From JAWKRB01 sp041389885 (lineage in GTDB: Bacteria; Myxococcota_A; Polyangia; Polyangiales; Ga0077539): a DNA stretch of 64,000 bases. Each line of letters opens with the position of its first letter. The stretch's first letter is position 1. Under the pieces are notes generated by a model that saw only the letters and a list, made by a program, of their open reading frames with translations, did no database searches and had not been told where the DNA came from. This document shows, piece by piece, positions 1 to 8,123 of this stretch. Position numbers and translations under genes: made by a program. The stretch covers positions 1 to 64,000 of the forward strand of contig JAWKRB010000037.1 in assembly GCA_041389885.1 (NCBI GenBank), in the 5' to 3' direction.

Positions 1-134
1 CTGCGCTTGGAAAATCGGCAAGCAGAATCCGTGATCAATGATGAGGCGAAGGCAGGGCTTGGCGAGGGTAGCCCGCGGTTTTAACCGCTGGGCGGAGGCG
101 GCGTCCGTTGAGCTCCGAGCGCTGCTGGCCCTCA

Positions 135-292
135 CCCCGCTACCGCACTGCCCTCTCCCGCCTCGGGAGAGGGCTCTTCTCTGGGTCAGGGCTCGTGGAG
201 CGATCGCCCTCCGTCGGCAGCCTGACCGCAATCACCGTGCTCTCCGAAGAGCCCTTTCTCCCACAACGTGGGGGAAAGGGCAGTGCGGTAGC
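135..292. repeat. multi-hairpin palindromic repeat (P4)
   Basis: Outer arms GCTACCGCACTGCC (139-152) and its reverse complement (279-292) match perfectly. Inside lie further stems: CTCTCCC/GGGAGAG at 153-171, GGGCTCTT/AAGAGCCC, GGTCAGG/CCTGACC, and a long hairpin at 251-281. The element sits about 30 bp past the stop of the minus-strand gene ending at 324, so it could act as its terminator. No gene is supported in 1-323. Confidence 0.6.
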
Positions 293-323
293 GGGTATTG
301 GGGGCTGTCGCTCTCTGTGATCC

Positions 324-1509
324 TCAGGGCGTGACGCCCACCAGCACGAAGGGCACGGCGCTCACGCTCCCGCCGTTGAACGGGACGGAGACATCGACCC
401 CCAACCCGTATCGCGCGCGGGTGGTGTTCGAGGTTGGCATGTAGAACACGCTCGCGCCGAAGACCGCGCTGCCGCTCCGAGCGCTGCCGGGGTCCCACGA
501 CTCGACCGCGGCGCGCAGCTCGACGCCGGGGATCGAGCCGTCGACGACGTTGTTGAACAGGTGGGACCAGGCCAGCCGCGCGTAGAGAGAGCCCCTGACC
601 GACGGCGCGGCGTCGACGAGGTTCACGTCCTCGCAGCGCTGGGCGCCCATGGTGGTTCCGACCGTGGCGGGGAGGCACAGCCGGGTCTCCTGAAGCTTGG
701 GCTTCTGCCGAGCCGAGCCTCCGACCCGCAGCGAGAAGAGGTCCGCCTCCTGCGCGAAGAGGCGCACCACCAGGCCGCCCTGCACCTGCCACGAGTCGAG
801 GTCGGTGGGGTCGGGGAGCGCCCCCATGGCGTCGGGCGAGGGCAGCGCGCCGACGTAGGCGCTCACCCGGTCGTAGGACGCGTCGACGTTCGCGCCGACC
901 GACCAGCGCACCCTTCGCGACAGGCTCTGCACCCCGAGCCGCTCGCGCTGTCGCATCAACGCTCTCAGCTCCTGGGCTCGCCGACGCACGTCCGGCGTGA
1001 GGCGACGAAGCCCCTCCTCCCCCTCGGAGCCCGCGATGACCCTTTCGATCTCGTCGAGCACGCTTGCGTTGCAGGCGGGCCGCGAATTGCCACCGGAGGT
1101 CTCACCCGCGGTGGAAGTCGGCCTCGTCGCGATCCAGCGGGAGCAGAGCTCCCCGAGGCGATTCATCTCCTCCTCGGTCACCCGGACGGCGCCCTGATCC
1201 CACAGCATCTCGACACCGCCAGAGAATCCTCCGATCAGGGTGGCGGAGTCGGTCAGCAGGGGCGCGCGGAGCGAGCGCTCGTCCAGCGGGACCCCGAGCC
1301 GCGCCACGAAGCGGCCCTGCTCGGCGAATCGCAAGGGTGATCGCCTTGCTCAGGCGGCGCTGGTTCTCTCGCACGGTGAGGCTCGCGAAGGTCGCGGGGG
1401 CGACGGTCAGCCCCGCGCCGCTCGCGCTGGTGTCCTGCGCGGCGGCTTGTCGGCTGACGGCCATCGTCGCAGCGACGGTGAGCGCGGCGAGGGTCCATCG
1501 GGTGCTCAC
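324..1509 (-). CDS. predicted outer-membrane beta-barrel protein, one frameshift
   Basis: No family was recognised. Reading from a GTG at 1509, the first ~25 residues form a typical signal peptide (hydrophobic core, then RQAAAQ), so the product is exported. The reading frame is lost near 1325-1335 and resumes in another frame that stays open to the stop at 324. Joined, the protein is about 390 residues. The C-terminal half has alternating hydrophobic/aromatic strands and ends VPFVLVGVTP, as expected for a barrel. The middle (about residues 60-150) is helical with several Arg/Glu-rich segments. The GTG overlaps the TGA of the upstream gene (GTGA), implying translational coupling. A single-base change would restore the frame. 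Confidence 0.55.
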
Positions 1510-2155
1510 GACTCGATCCTCGCCCGAGGTTGAGCCCTCCGCTGCACCTTCTGCCCGAACAGGGTGTTGTCATAGACGACGACGATCGCCTTGCCGTCGT
1601 CGCTCCGGCTCCTTTGAGGATCCAGATCGCCCCGAGGAGCCTCGGGTACGGCGCGCACGAACATGCCCACGGGGGAGGGATCCTCCGACGTGCCTCGCCC
1701 TTCCACACGAGGAGAGTCGCCCTGCTGCTTCATCTTCCTCGATGTCGTCGGCGACGTTGCCCGGCGTGCGGCGTAAGTCGAGAACACCGCCACCGCCGTC
1801 GGGGTCGTCGTTGTTGATGGTTGGTACTTGCGAACTCAGCTCAGCTTCATAGATCTCTCGACAGCCTCCGAGACGCTCGTGAACAGAACCACGATGGCAT
1901 GCGCGGGCCGGACACTCTCCGCCGTTGCGGCGCCGAGCGCCGCTGCGTCCGCGCTGACGAGGCTGGGCGCTCGCAGACTCCGTCACATCCGGCTGCAGAG
2001 GCCTCCGCCTGCTCGGCCCGGCGCTTCGACACCAGGCCGCGCCCCCGAGAGGACGCCGAGACCGTGACGGGAAACGCGGGACGGCGCCAGCGTTTCAGGC
2101 CCGGAACCGATGCGACGGTCGCGATGGCTGCCCCCGCGATCGAGCTGAGGATCAA
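1506..2155 (-). pseudogene. frame-disrupted hypothetical gene upstream of the barrel gene
   Basis: Coding-like sequence is spread over at least two frames. The 5' part starts with a hydrophobic N-terminus (SSIAGAAIATVASV), likely a membrane anchor or signal peptide. The 3' part ends VVVYDNTLFGQKVQRRAQP and stops at 1506 in a GTGA overlap with the next gene. The tight overlap and GC-rich third codon positions argue for a real gene whose frame is broken here. No function can be assigned, and the start is uncertain. Confidence 0.35.
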
Positions 2156-2231
2156 GAACGTTCGGTCCGAGCCGGTCCCGACGAACGTGACGAGCGCGTG
2201 GGCCGATTGAAGCTGGCTCCTTCATCTGGAG

Positions 2232-3055
2232 GGCCCCCTCCGCGCTGCCGCGCGCTCCCACGTTGTGCTGCGTTCGACACACACGTCGGGAATCCCGCTT
2301 GAAACAAGCTGATGCGCGCCTCTGGTCTGTCCGCGCCGCCCCTCGTCGCTTCGACCCGACGCGGGGCCTCCACCCCCGCCCCCTCCTCCATGGGCTTCGC
2401 CGATGGAGGGGCAAGGCTAAGGGATGGCAGACACATCCGCGCGGTCTCAGGCCATGTGACGCATCCCTTTCAAGGTCGCGATTCCCGGCGCTGGGGTTCG
2501 CAGCCCTGCCGGTGCGCGGGATCGGTGCTCACCCCAGGCAACAATTGGAGGTCGCCCGTCCTTCGACGGGCTGCAAATGCTTGAAACCACTTGATGTGAA
2601 GTGGGTCCGAATGCAACCCGGCGCCAGCCGGGTGACCCCAATTGTTGCCTGGGGTGAGCACCGATCCCGCGCACCGGCAGGGCTGCGAACCCCAGCGCCG
2701 GGAATCGCGTCGATCCCTCGAAGTTTCGTGGTACACCCCAAGGAGCGAGACGAATTCTGAGCCCTGGAAGAGGTCCATGCCCTCCTCAGGCTAGACCTTG
2801 AAAGGGATCGCCATGTGACGCATCCCAAGGGCAGTTCGTCTCGGAGCATCTTCCCGAAGGATGCAGCCCCTCCGCCATCGGCGAAGCCCATGGAGGAGGG
2901 GGCGGGGCTGGAGGGGCCCCGCGTCGGGTCGATGGGACGAGCGGCGGCGCGGACAGACCAGAGGCGCATCACGCTTGTTTCCAAGCGGATTCCTGACTTG
3001 TGCGGTCGAACGCAGCACAACGTGGGGGAGGGCGCGCGGCAGCGCGGAGGGGGCC
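2232..3055. repeat. composite palindrome P2, copy 1, split by element P1
   Basis: The left outer arm begins GGCCCCCTCCGCGCTGCC (2232) and the right outer arm is its near-perfect inverse, ending at 3055. Inner arms contain the CTCCTCCATGGGCTTCGCC motif and its inverse, plus CGCTTGAAACAAGC-like and GTTCGACACACA-like segments. Related copies lie at 12150-12673, 40304-40823 and 59141-59751, with the central loop in the opposite orientation. This copy is interrupted by P1 between 2465 and 2809. It carries no credible gene and accounts for most of the 1-kb gap between 2155 and 3193. Confidence 0.75.
2465..2809. mobile_element. palindromic MITE-like element P1, copy A
   Basis: Two 72-bp arms (2477-2548 and 2638-2709) are perfect inverse complements. 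The 89-nt loop holds smaller hairpins (GCCCGTC/GACGGGC, CCACTT/AAGTGG, ACCCGGC/GCCGGGT). Outer ends are CCCTTTCAAGGT (2465-2476) and ACCTTGAAAGGG (2795-2806). The right end carries about 85 extra bases (2710-2794) absent from copy B. The direct repeat GCCATGTGACGCATCCC flanks the element (2451-2467, 2810-2826), consistent with insertion into the P2 loop. No transposase is encoded, so any mobility would have to be in trans. Confidence 0.7.
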
Positions 3056-3192
3056 ACGAGCGGCTCGACGCCCCACGGATCTCGGGGTTCCAAAAGGACC
3101 CTCAGCGAACCATCCCGTCCCCTACGAAATTTCTCTAGCGGATGATTGGGGTCAGTTGACTCCTCGAGGTGCCCTCACCGATCCTCGCGGGC

Positions 3193-4122
3193 ATGACAAC
3201 ATCACGATCGAAGACAACCAAGGTTCCCCCCACCAAAGCACCGAAGACCGGTGACTCCACCACCCCCGTCGCGCGCATCGAGCGCGCGCAGCTCGCGGCG
3301 CTGCTGTCCGAGCTTCCTTCGCTTGGAGAGGTCCAGCGCAAGGCGTTTCTCAGGCAGTTCAGCGACGAGTCCTGCCGCGCCCTCGGGGTGACCACCCGCG
3401 CGGCCGTGGTGGAGCTCGAGGCCATGCGCTTCGCGCGGCTCGCGCACGGCTTTCTTCGGGGTCCTGCGGCGGCGTCGGTGCGCTATGCCCCGGCGCGGCT
3501 GGCGTGGCTGCTGGAGTGCCTCGACGCGCTGGTCGGCGCCCGCGAGGCCGACGTCGCGGCGCGGGGCGCGGTGCAGGCGAAGCAGCGCGGGCGCACGCTG
3601 GCGGCGGAGCGCGCGACCTCCCTCGCGGGGGAGCTGTCGCTCGCGCTGCAGGACGCCGCCGTGGGCGACGAGTCCCTCGCGCGGGAGCTGAGCGACGCCC
3701 GCTCGCTGGTCACCCCGGCGGACGACGCCGCGGCGGCCCTCGACGCCCTCGCGGGGGTGCTGGAGTCGTGGCTGAAGCGCGGCGACGCGACGCTCGCCGC
3801 GCTCCTCGACGGCTACGGCCTGAGCACCCAGGACGTGGCCGCCGCCCGCGACGCCGCGTCCTCCCTCCGCGCGGAGCGGGCGCGGGCCCAGGGGGGCGGC
3901 AACGCCCTCACGGACGGCGCCGAGGTGAACGTGCGGGAGGGCAGGGTGCTCTATGAGCTCCGGCTGCTCCGCAAGCTCTTTCACCGCGCGTCAGACCGCC
4001 TGGGTGACCCGACGATCCCGCGCTTCAACCCCTCCCCCTCGCTGCGCAGGGTGTTCATCGACGAGCGCAAGAGCACCGAGGGGCAGCCTGAGGCTCCCAT
4101 CCCGACGCCCGACAAGGGCTGA
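3193..4122 (+). CDS. hypothetical helical protein, 309 aa
   Basis: I do not recognise the family. The ATG at 3193 is preferred over an upstream in-frame start at 3169 that would add eight unremarkable residues. The N-terminal ~30 residues are Thr/Lys/Pro-rich and probably disordered. The remainder is Ala/Leu/Arg-rich and mostly helical (for example LARLAHGFLRG, AAALDALAGVLESWLKR), with no signal peptide or membrane segment. The C-terminus is Pro-rich (PEAPIPTPDKG). The gene stands alone and converges on the five-gene operon to its right, with a repeat block between them. A soluble cytoplasmic protein is likely. Its position beside a defence island is suggestive but not evidence of function. 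Confidence 0.7.
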   Translation: MTTSRSKTTKVPPTKAPKTGDSTTPVARIERAQLAALLSELPSLGEVQRKAFLRQFSDESCRALGVTTRAAVVELEAMRFARLAHGFLRGPAAASVRYAPARLAWLLECLDALVGAREADVAARGAVQAKQRGRTLAAERATSLAGELSLALQDAAVGDESLARELSDARSLVTPADDAAAALDALAGVLESWLKRGDATLAALLDGYGLSTQDVAAARDAASSLRAERARAQGGGNALTDGAEVNVREGRVLYELRLLRKLFHRASDRLGDPTIPRFNPSPSLRRVFIDERKSTEGQPEAPIPTPDKG

Positions 4123-4277
4123 GCATCGGCCGGACAGGGGGCACCCGACGGCCGGACAGGGGGCACCCGGCGGCCGCACAGGGGGTATTGGCCCCCTGCA
4201 TCCCCCAGCGCGGGATCGTTCGCCATGCGCCCGCCGAGCGGCCCGAGAGGGCACTCGCCGAACGATCCCCCCGGCGC
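4123..4277. repeat. tandem plus inverted repeat between convergent genes (P3)
   Basis: Three tandem units of about 22 bp built on CGGCCGGACAGGGGGCACCCG start near 4130, the third degenerate. They are followed by an inverted repeat GGATCGTTCG...CGAACGATCC ending near 4270. The block fills the gap between convergent stop codons and could terminate transcription in both directions. Similar sequence flanks P1 copy B at 9740-9759 and 10020-10060. Confidence 0.55.
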
Positions 4278-5708
4278 TCAAGCGCTCCTTCGCGGCCCTC
4301 CCTTGCGCTTGATCCCGAAGCGGTAGCGAAAGATGTCAGGCACGTCGACCCGGTCATCGCGTATCGCGAGCGCGCCGATGCGGATCAACGCCTCGAAGGC
4401 GTCGTCACCACGACCGTTGAAGCCGTCATCCAACTGAATCTTCGAGAGGGCGCGCACGACCTCCTTGCGCGGCAGCAGGAGGTTCTGGTCTCGAAGGGAC
4501 TCCAGCCGCGCGAGGACGGGATGGTCTTCGACCTGCTCGCGCACCCGACGCTCGGATGCCTCCTGGAGCGCGGCGTGCAGCTCCGTGGGGTGGAGCAGTC
4601 GGCGATAGGCCGCCTTGGGCCCCTTCTGCCCCGCGATCTCTGCCGCGTTGCGCACGAGCACCAGGAGCGAGCGCGGGGTGACCTGCTTTCGAGCGTCCTG
4701 GAGGTGGTTGATCATCCAGGTGTGGGTGAACCCCTTCGTGGCTCCGCTGCCCATGAACTCGCCCGCGAAGGACTTGGCGAAGCGCTTCTGGGTGAGCTCG
4801 TCGAAGTCGGTGCTGGACGGCACATACCCGAGGGGCTCGCGCTTCGACAGCTCGACCCTGGGGACCTCTCGGAGCCAGTCACGAAGACCCTTGGCGGCCG
4901 TCATACGGCGCACGAGCAGGGCGTAGAGTCGCCCGGCGGTCCACTCCAGGCGCACCGAGCGCGTCTCGAGCTTGGTGGCGTCGGCGAAGGACGAGAGCAC
5001 CTCTTGAAAGAGGTCCTCGCGGAGCATCACCTTCCCGCGTAGACGATCGTAGCGCTGGGAGAGCGAGAGCCAGAGGTCCAGCAGCGCGCCGGCGACGCGC
5101 TCCCGCACCCTGCGGTCGGTGGTCCCAATGCGATCGAGGTGGTCGTAGAGCACGAAGCGCGTCTCGCCTCCGGCGCGCTCGACGGCGTCGAGCCAGCCGT
5201 AGAGCCCCGCGAGACCCTGCTGCGCGACGGGGACCCACGCGCCGGGATCGTTCGAGCGCGTGGCGTAGGCGTCACGAAAGGCGTCGGGGAGTGGAGGCAG
5301 GCCGACGCTCCCGCCGTGAATGACGCCGACGAGGAGGCCGAGCCAGAACGCACGGAGCGCCTCGGGCGAGGCCTCCCTGGCGTAGCTCATCACCACCTCC
5401 ACCGAGGGGAAGTCGGTGCCGCGCTCGCTGAAGCCGACGTGCAGCGAGCCCTCGGGCGCGCCCCGGATCACCGTCGAGAGGGCGTCGCCCTTCGCGCGCA
5501 GCGCCCTCAAGAGATGAAAGAGCGCCGTCTTGCCCGCGCCGCGCTCGCCGCGCACGACGAGCACCCTGCGGTCGAGGGCGCGCTCATGCTGGGGCCCCGG
5601 CAGAAAGGTTCGGATCACCTGGTCGTCGGCGTCGGCATCAACAGGGATGTCCGCGAGAGACTGGAGCAGCCCGCGTCGGGCTTCGTCGGAGAGGGCGCGC
5701 CCGGACAT
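4278..5708 (-). CDS. P-loop NTPase, last gene of candidate defence operon
   Basis: This 476-residue protein has a clear Walker A, GERGAGKT, near residue 50 and a Walker-B-like strand FVLYDHLD near residue 185. That arrangement fits large STAND/AAA-type ATPases in which an ATPase core is followed by a helical or winged region. The rest matches no domain I can name. The C-terminus (DDAFEALIRIGALAIRDD onward) looks like a winged-helix module. The ATG at 5708 is chosen because GAGGAGG lies about 8 nt upstream and it follows the previous stop by one base (TGAAATG); an in-frame start at 5723 would overlap that gene. A role as the nucleotide-driven switch of the cassette is inference. Confidence 0.8.
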   Translation of the reverse strand: MSGRALSDEARRGLLQSLADIPVDADADDQVIRTFLPGPQHERALDRRVLVVRGERGAGKTALFHLLRALRAKGDALSTVIRGAPEGSLHVGFSERGTDFPSVEVVMSYAREASPEALRAFWLGLLVGVIHGGSVGLPPLPDAFRDAYATRSNDPGAWVPVAQQGLAGLYGWLDAVERAGGETRFVLYDHLDRIGTTDRRVRERVAGALLDLWLSLSQRYDRLRGKVMLREDLFQEVLSSFADATKLETRSVRLEWTAGRLYALLVRRMTAAKGLRDWLREVPRVELSKREPLGYVPSSTDFDELTQKRFAKSFAGEFMGSGATKGFTHTWMINHLQDARKQVTPRSLLVLVRNAAEIAGQKGPKAAYRRLLHPTELHAALQEASERRVREQVEDHPVLARLESLRDQNLLLPRKEVVRALSKIQLDDGFNGRGDDAFEALIRIGALAIRDDRVDVPDIFRYRFGIKRKGGPRRSA

Positions 5709-5709
5709 T

Positions 5710-6991
5710 TCAGTCCTCCTCACCGTCGCGCACAGGCGCGACGAAGTCGGCGAGGGTCTCGAAATCCGCGAGGACCGCGTCGGGGACGGACTGGACCCGA
5801 TCGGTGCGCGTCAGCGCGTCGTGATAGCCGAGCGCCAGAGGGTAATGCGCGACCTTGTCGTCCAGAGAGGGCGCGTCGGAGAGGCCCTGATAGATCGTCT
5901 CGGCGCAGAGGTCATACATCTTGGCCCGCCAGTCGGAGAGCATGGTCTTGCCCGGCTCCTGCTCGCCTGGGAGCGGGACCATCGTCTGCACGATGCGCAG
6001 GTCACGGTCGCTGGGATCGGGGCGCATCCGCCGGATCGCGTCGAGCACGAGGGCGAGTCCTTCGCGCGCCTGCTCGCTCGCCCTGGCCACGAGGATGTCG
6101 GCGTGCGCGAGGCGATGCAGCGCGAGCCCGCCCATGTCATGCAGCCCCGCCCGCCCGTCGAGGAGGATCACGTCGGGCGAGACCTCGTGGGCGACCGCCT
6201 GGAGGAGCGCGCCGAGGGCCTCTTCGACGGGGCTCGCGCTGCCCGGCGTGAGGCCCGAGAGAAAGTCGAGCCGGGCGAGCTTCTCCAGATAGCCCCTGCC
6301 CATCGCGCCCGCGGGGACGCACCAGAGCGATTCGTACCCATCGACCGGGAGCGGACGGACCTCGCCGACCTCGCCCGTCGCGAGGTGGGAGAGCACATGG
6401 TCGATGACACCCACGGAGGTCGGAGCGAGGCCGAGAAAGCTCCCGAGGCCAGGCGCCTCGAGGTCGAGGTCGATGGCGGCGACCCGCATCCCGCGAGCGT
6501 TCAGCACCCGCGCGACGCACCCCAGCGCCGTCGTGCGCCCCCCCCCCCGGGGAGGGGGAGCAGGTCACGACCCGCGGACTCTCGGGCCGCGCGCGGGCCC
6601 CGGCGTCGAGCCACGACTCCTTGCTGAGCAGCGTCGTCATCCCGCGGAGCTGCGCGGGGATCGCGGTCTTCGCGCCGTCGTCCTGCGTCCAGGTGTCGGG
6701 CCACTCCGCGGGCCAGTCCGGTGCGCGAGCGACGATCGCCTGGGCGATGCGGCGATGCGCGGGCGACCCCCTGTCGCCGCAGAGGAGGGGCGCCGCGAAC
6801 CAGGCGCCGAGCCGAGCCTCCAGCGCGGCCTTGAGCGCGCCTGGGTCGCGCACCGCGCTCTTCGTCTGGAGCACGACGCGCAGACGTCCGCGCGCGTCAC
6901 GCGCGACGACGACCGTCGCGTCACCGAGCAGCTCCGGGCAGATCACCTGCAACGCGTGAGGGAGCACGTCATCCGGGGCGATCCAGGGCAT
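5710..6991 (-). CDS. KGG-type ParA/MinD-like ATPase, frame broken in a C11 run
   Basis: An N-terminal domain of about 145 residues with no recognisable motif precedes a deviant Walker A that reads S-P-G-G-G-(G)-R-T-T-A. This is followed by DLDLEAPGL near residue 177, the signature of the KGGxGRT branch of ParA-like ATPases, and by a typical ParA core (DVILLDGRAG, DILVARASEQ). The frame is lost in a run of 11 C (6538-6548, plus strand); 10 or 13 bases would restore it. The lysine normally heading the motif is replaced by Pro. The ATG overlaps the stop of the upstream gene (TGATG). This ATPase branch is often encoded beside other NTPases in conflict-type operons; its role here is unknown. Confidence 0.75.
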
Positions 6992-7416
6992 CAGAGCACC
7001 TCGAGATCCACGTCGGCGTGCAGCCAGAGCGCGAGCAGGACGGAGTCATGTCGCCAGGCGCACTCGCGCACGAGGTCCCCGGCCTCCGCGGCGTGGCCTC
7101 CCCGTCGGTCGTAGCGATGCGCCTCGCTCCACGCGGCGAGCTTCGAGCCAGGGGGCGCCCATCCCCGGAGGGGCAGACGCTGCGCGCGGCCATCGAGGGC
7201 GAGGATGACGTCCAGCAGTCTGTCTGCGTCCGCGCCATGCTCGTGTCCGAGCGCGACGCGGAAGGGCTCCACCGTGAGGCAGGACTTGCGCGCGCACCCT
7301 GCGGCGAAGCCCGCGAGGTGCCAGGATTGATCGGGCGAGTCCGCGAGGAGGCGCTCGGCGTCGAGCTGATGTCGAAGGGCGGCGGAGAGCAGATCGAGCT
7401 GATCCTCAGCGAGCAT
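6991..7416 (-). CDS. small unknown protein of the five-gene operon, 141 aa
   Basis: No family was recognised. The protein is soluble and mostly helical, with an acidic Leu-rich N-terminus (AEDQLDLLSAAL) and a strand-rich end (SVLLALWLHADVDLEVL). Two Cys residues lie close together near residue 40 (GCARKSC). Its TGA overlaps the ATG of the ATPase gene downstream. It starts 50 nt after the stop of the upstream papain-fold candidate. Its size and position between a peptidase pair and two NTPases would suit an adaptor or regulatory subunit, but nothing in the sequence demonstrates that. Confidence 0.7.
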   Translation of the reverse strand: MLAEDQLDLLSAALRHQLDAERLLADSPDQSWHLAGFAAGCARKSCLTVEPFRVALGHEHGADADRLLDVILALDGRAQRLPLRGWAPPGSKLAAWSEAHRYDRRGGHAAEAGDLVRECAWRHDSVLLALWLHADVDLEVL

Positions 7417-7466
7417 GGCGCGAAGGTATACGCGATCGTTGCGTTCGACACCTCAGGCCTGCCTCC

Positions 7467-8123
7467 CTACCGGTGGACGCATCTCAACAGCGTGCGCCCC
7501 GCGGTCTCCGCGCTCGCGTAGGGCACCGGACGCGGCGTGAGCGCGGTCGCTGCGGCGACCTCCTCGGCGCGAAAGCGGGTGCAGGGTACTTCGTTCGCCA
7601 CACGCTCCGCGTGCGCCTCGGCTCCCGTGGTTCGGCGGAGGTGCTGGACCAGGCGCTCCTGATGCACGCGGTCCTCGGCGCGACGCGCGTCGTCGGGGTC
7701 GGTGTCCCAGGTGGGGCGATCGAGCAGGGGGATGCCAGCCTTGGCGAAGACGATCAGCACGAAGGTCGCGCAGGTGAGACCCGCTTCTCCCTCGAGCTTG
7801 ACCACGCCACGATCGTCGACGTGTGCGCGATCAAGCGCGAGACCGTAGGGCACGCTCTGGTTCTCGGCGCGTCTGGAGACGAGCTCGGCGGCGAAGGCCA
7901 GGTCATCGAGGGCAGCCGCCGAGAGGGCGGGCTCCACCCATCCTGTGCGGACGGGGAGCGCCTCGTCGTCGCGAAGAACGTGGTGCCAGGCGAGGTGGAG
8001 ATGGCGGGGGGCGTCGTCGGCGGAGCGCAGGTAGGCGATTCCACCGTGGGTGTGCACCGGGCTCGGTCCGAGCGTCGCGGCCGCGGGCACCGTCAGCGCG
8101 TCGGTGCGCCAACGGGGACTCAT
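7467..8123 (-). CDS. papain-fold (permuted NlpC/P60-like) candidate, 218 aa
   Basis: The motif GLTCATFVLIVFAKAGI near residue 115 places a Cys at the start of a hydrophobic helix, as for the nucleophile of permuted NlpC/P60 or LRAT-like hydrolases. It is preceded by VPYGL and a His-rich strand (HLHLAWHH, about residues 43-50) that could supply the catalytic His. There is no signal peptide, so it would act in the cytoplasm. Its ATG overlaps the stop of the XRE/peptidase gene (ATGA), so the two are probably co-translated. Overall similarity is too weak to name a substrate. An amidase, protease or acyltransferase activity is possible. Confidence 0.65.
   Translation of the reverse strand: MSPRWRTDALTVPAAATLGPSPVHTHGGIAYLRSADDAPRHLHLAWHHVLRDDEALPVRTGWVEPALSAAALDDLAFAAELVSRRAENQSVPYGLALDRAHVDDRGVVKLEGEAGLTCATFVLIVFAKAGIPLLDRPTWDTDPDDARRAEDRVHQERLVQHLRRTTGAEAHAERVANEVPCTRFRAEEVAAATALTPRPVPYASAETAGRTLLRCVHR

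Noticed and set aside
1..134. Small plus-strand ORF starting at 38
   Set aside because: It runs through the palindromic repeat with no ribosome site or biased codon use; treated as non-coding.
2477..2709. P1 palindrome as an integron attC site or group II intron
   Set aside because: No integron integrase, no attC R-box consensus and no intron-encoded protein; the arms are far longer and more perfect than in attC sites.
4128..4192. Possible CRISPR array
   Set aside because: Only three near-contiguous units with no unique spacers and no cas genes; better described as a short tandem repeat.
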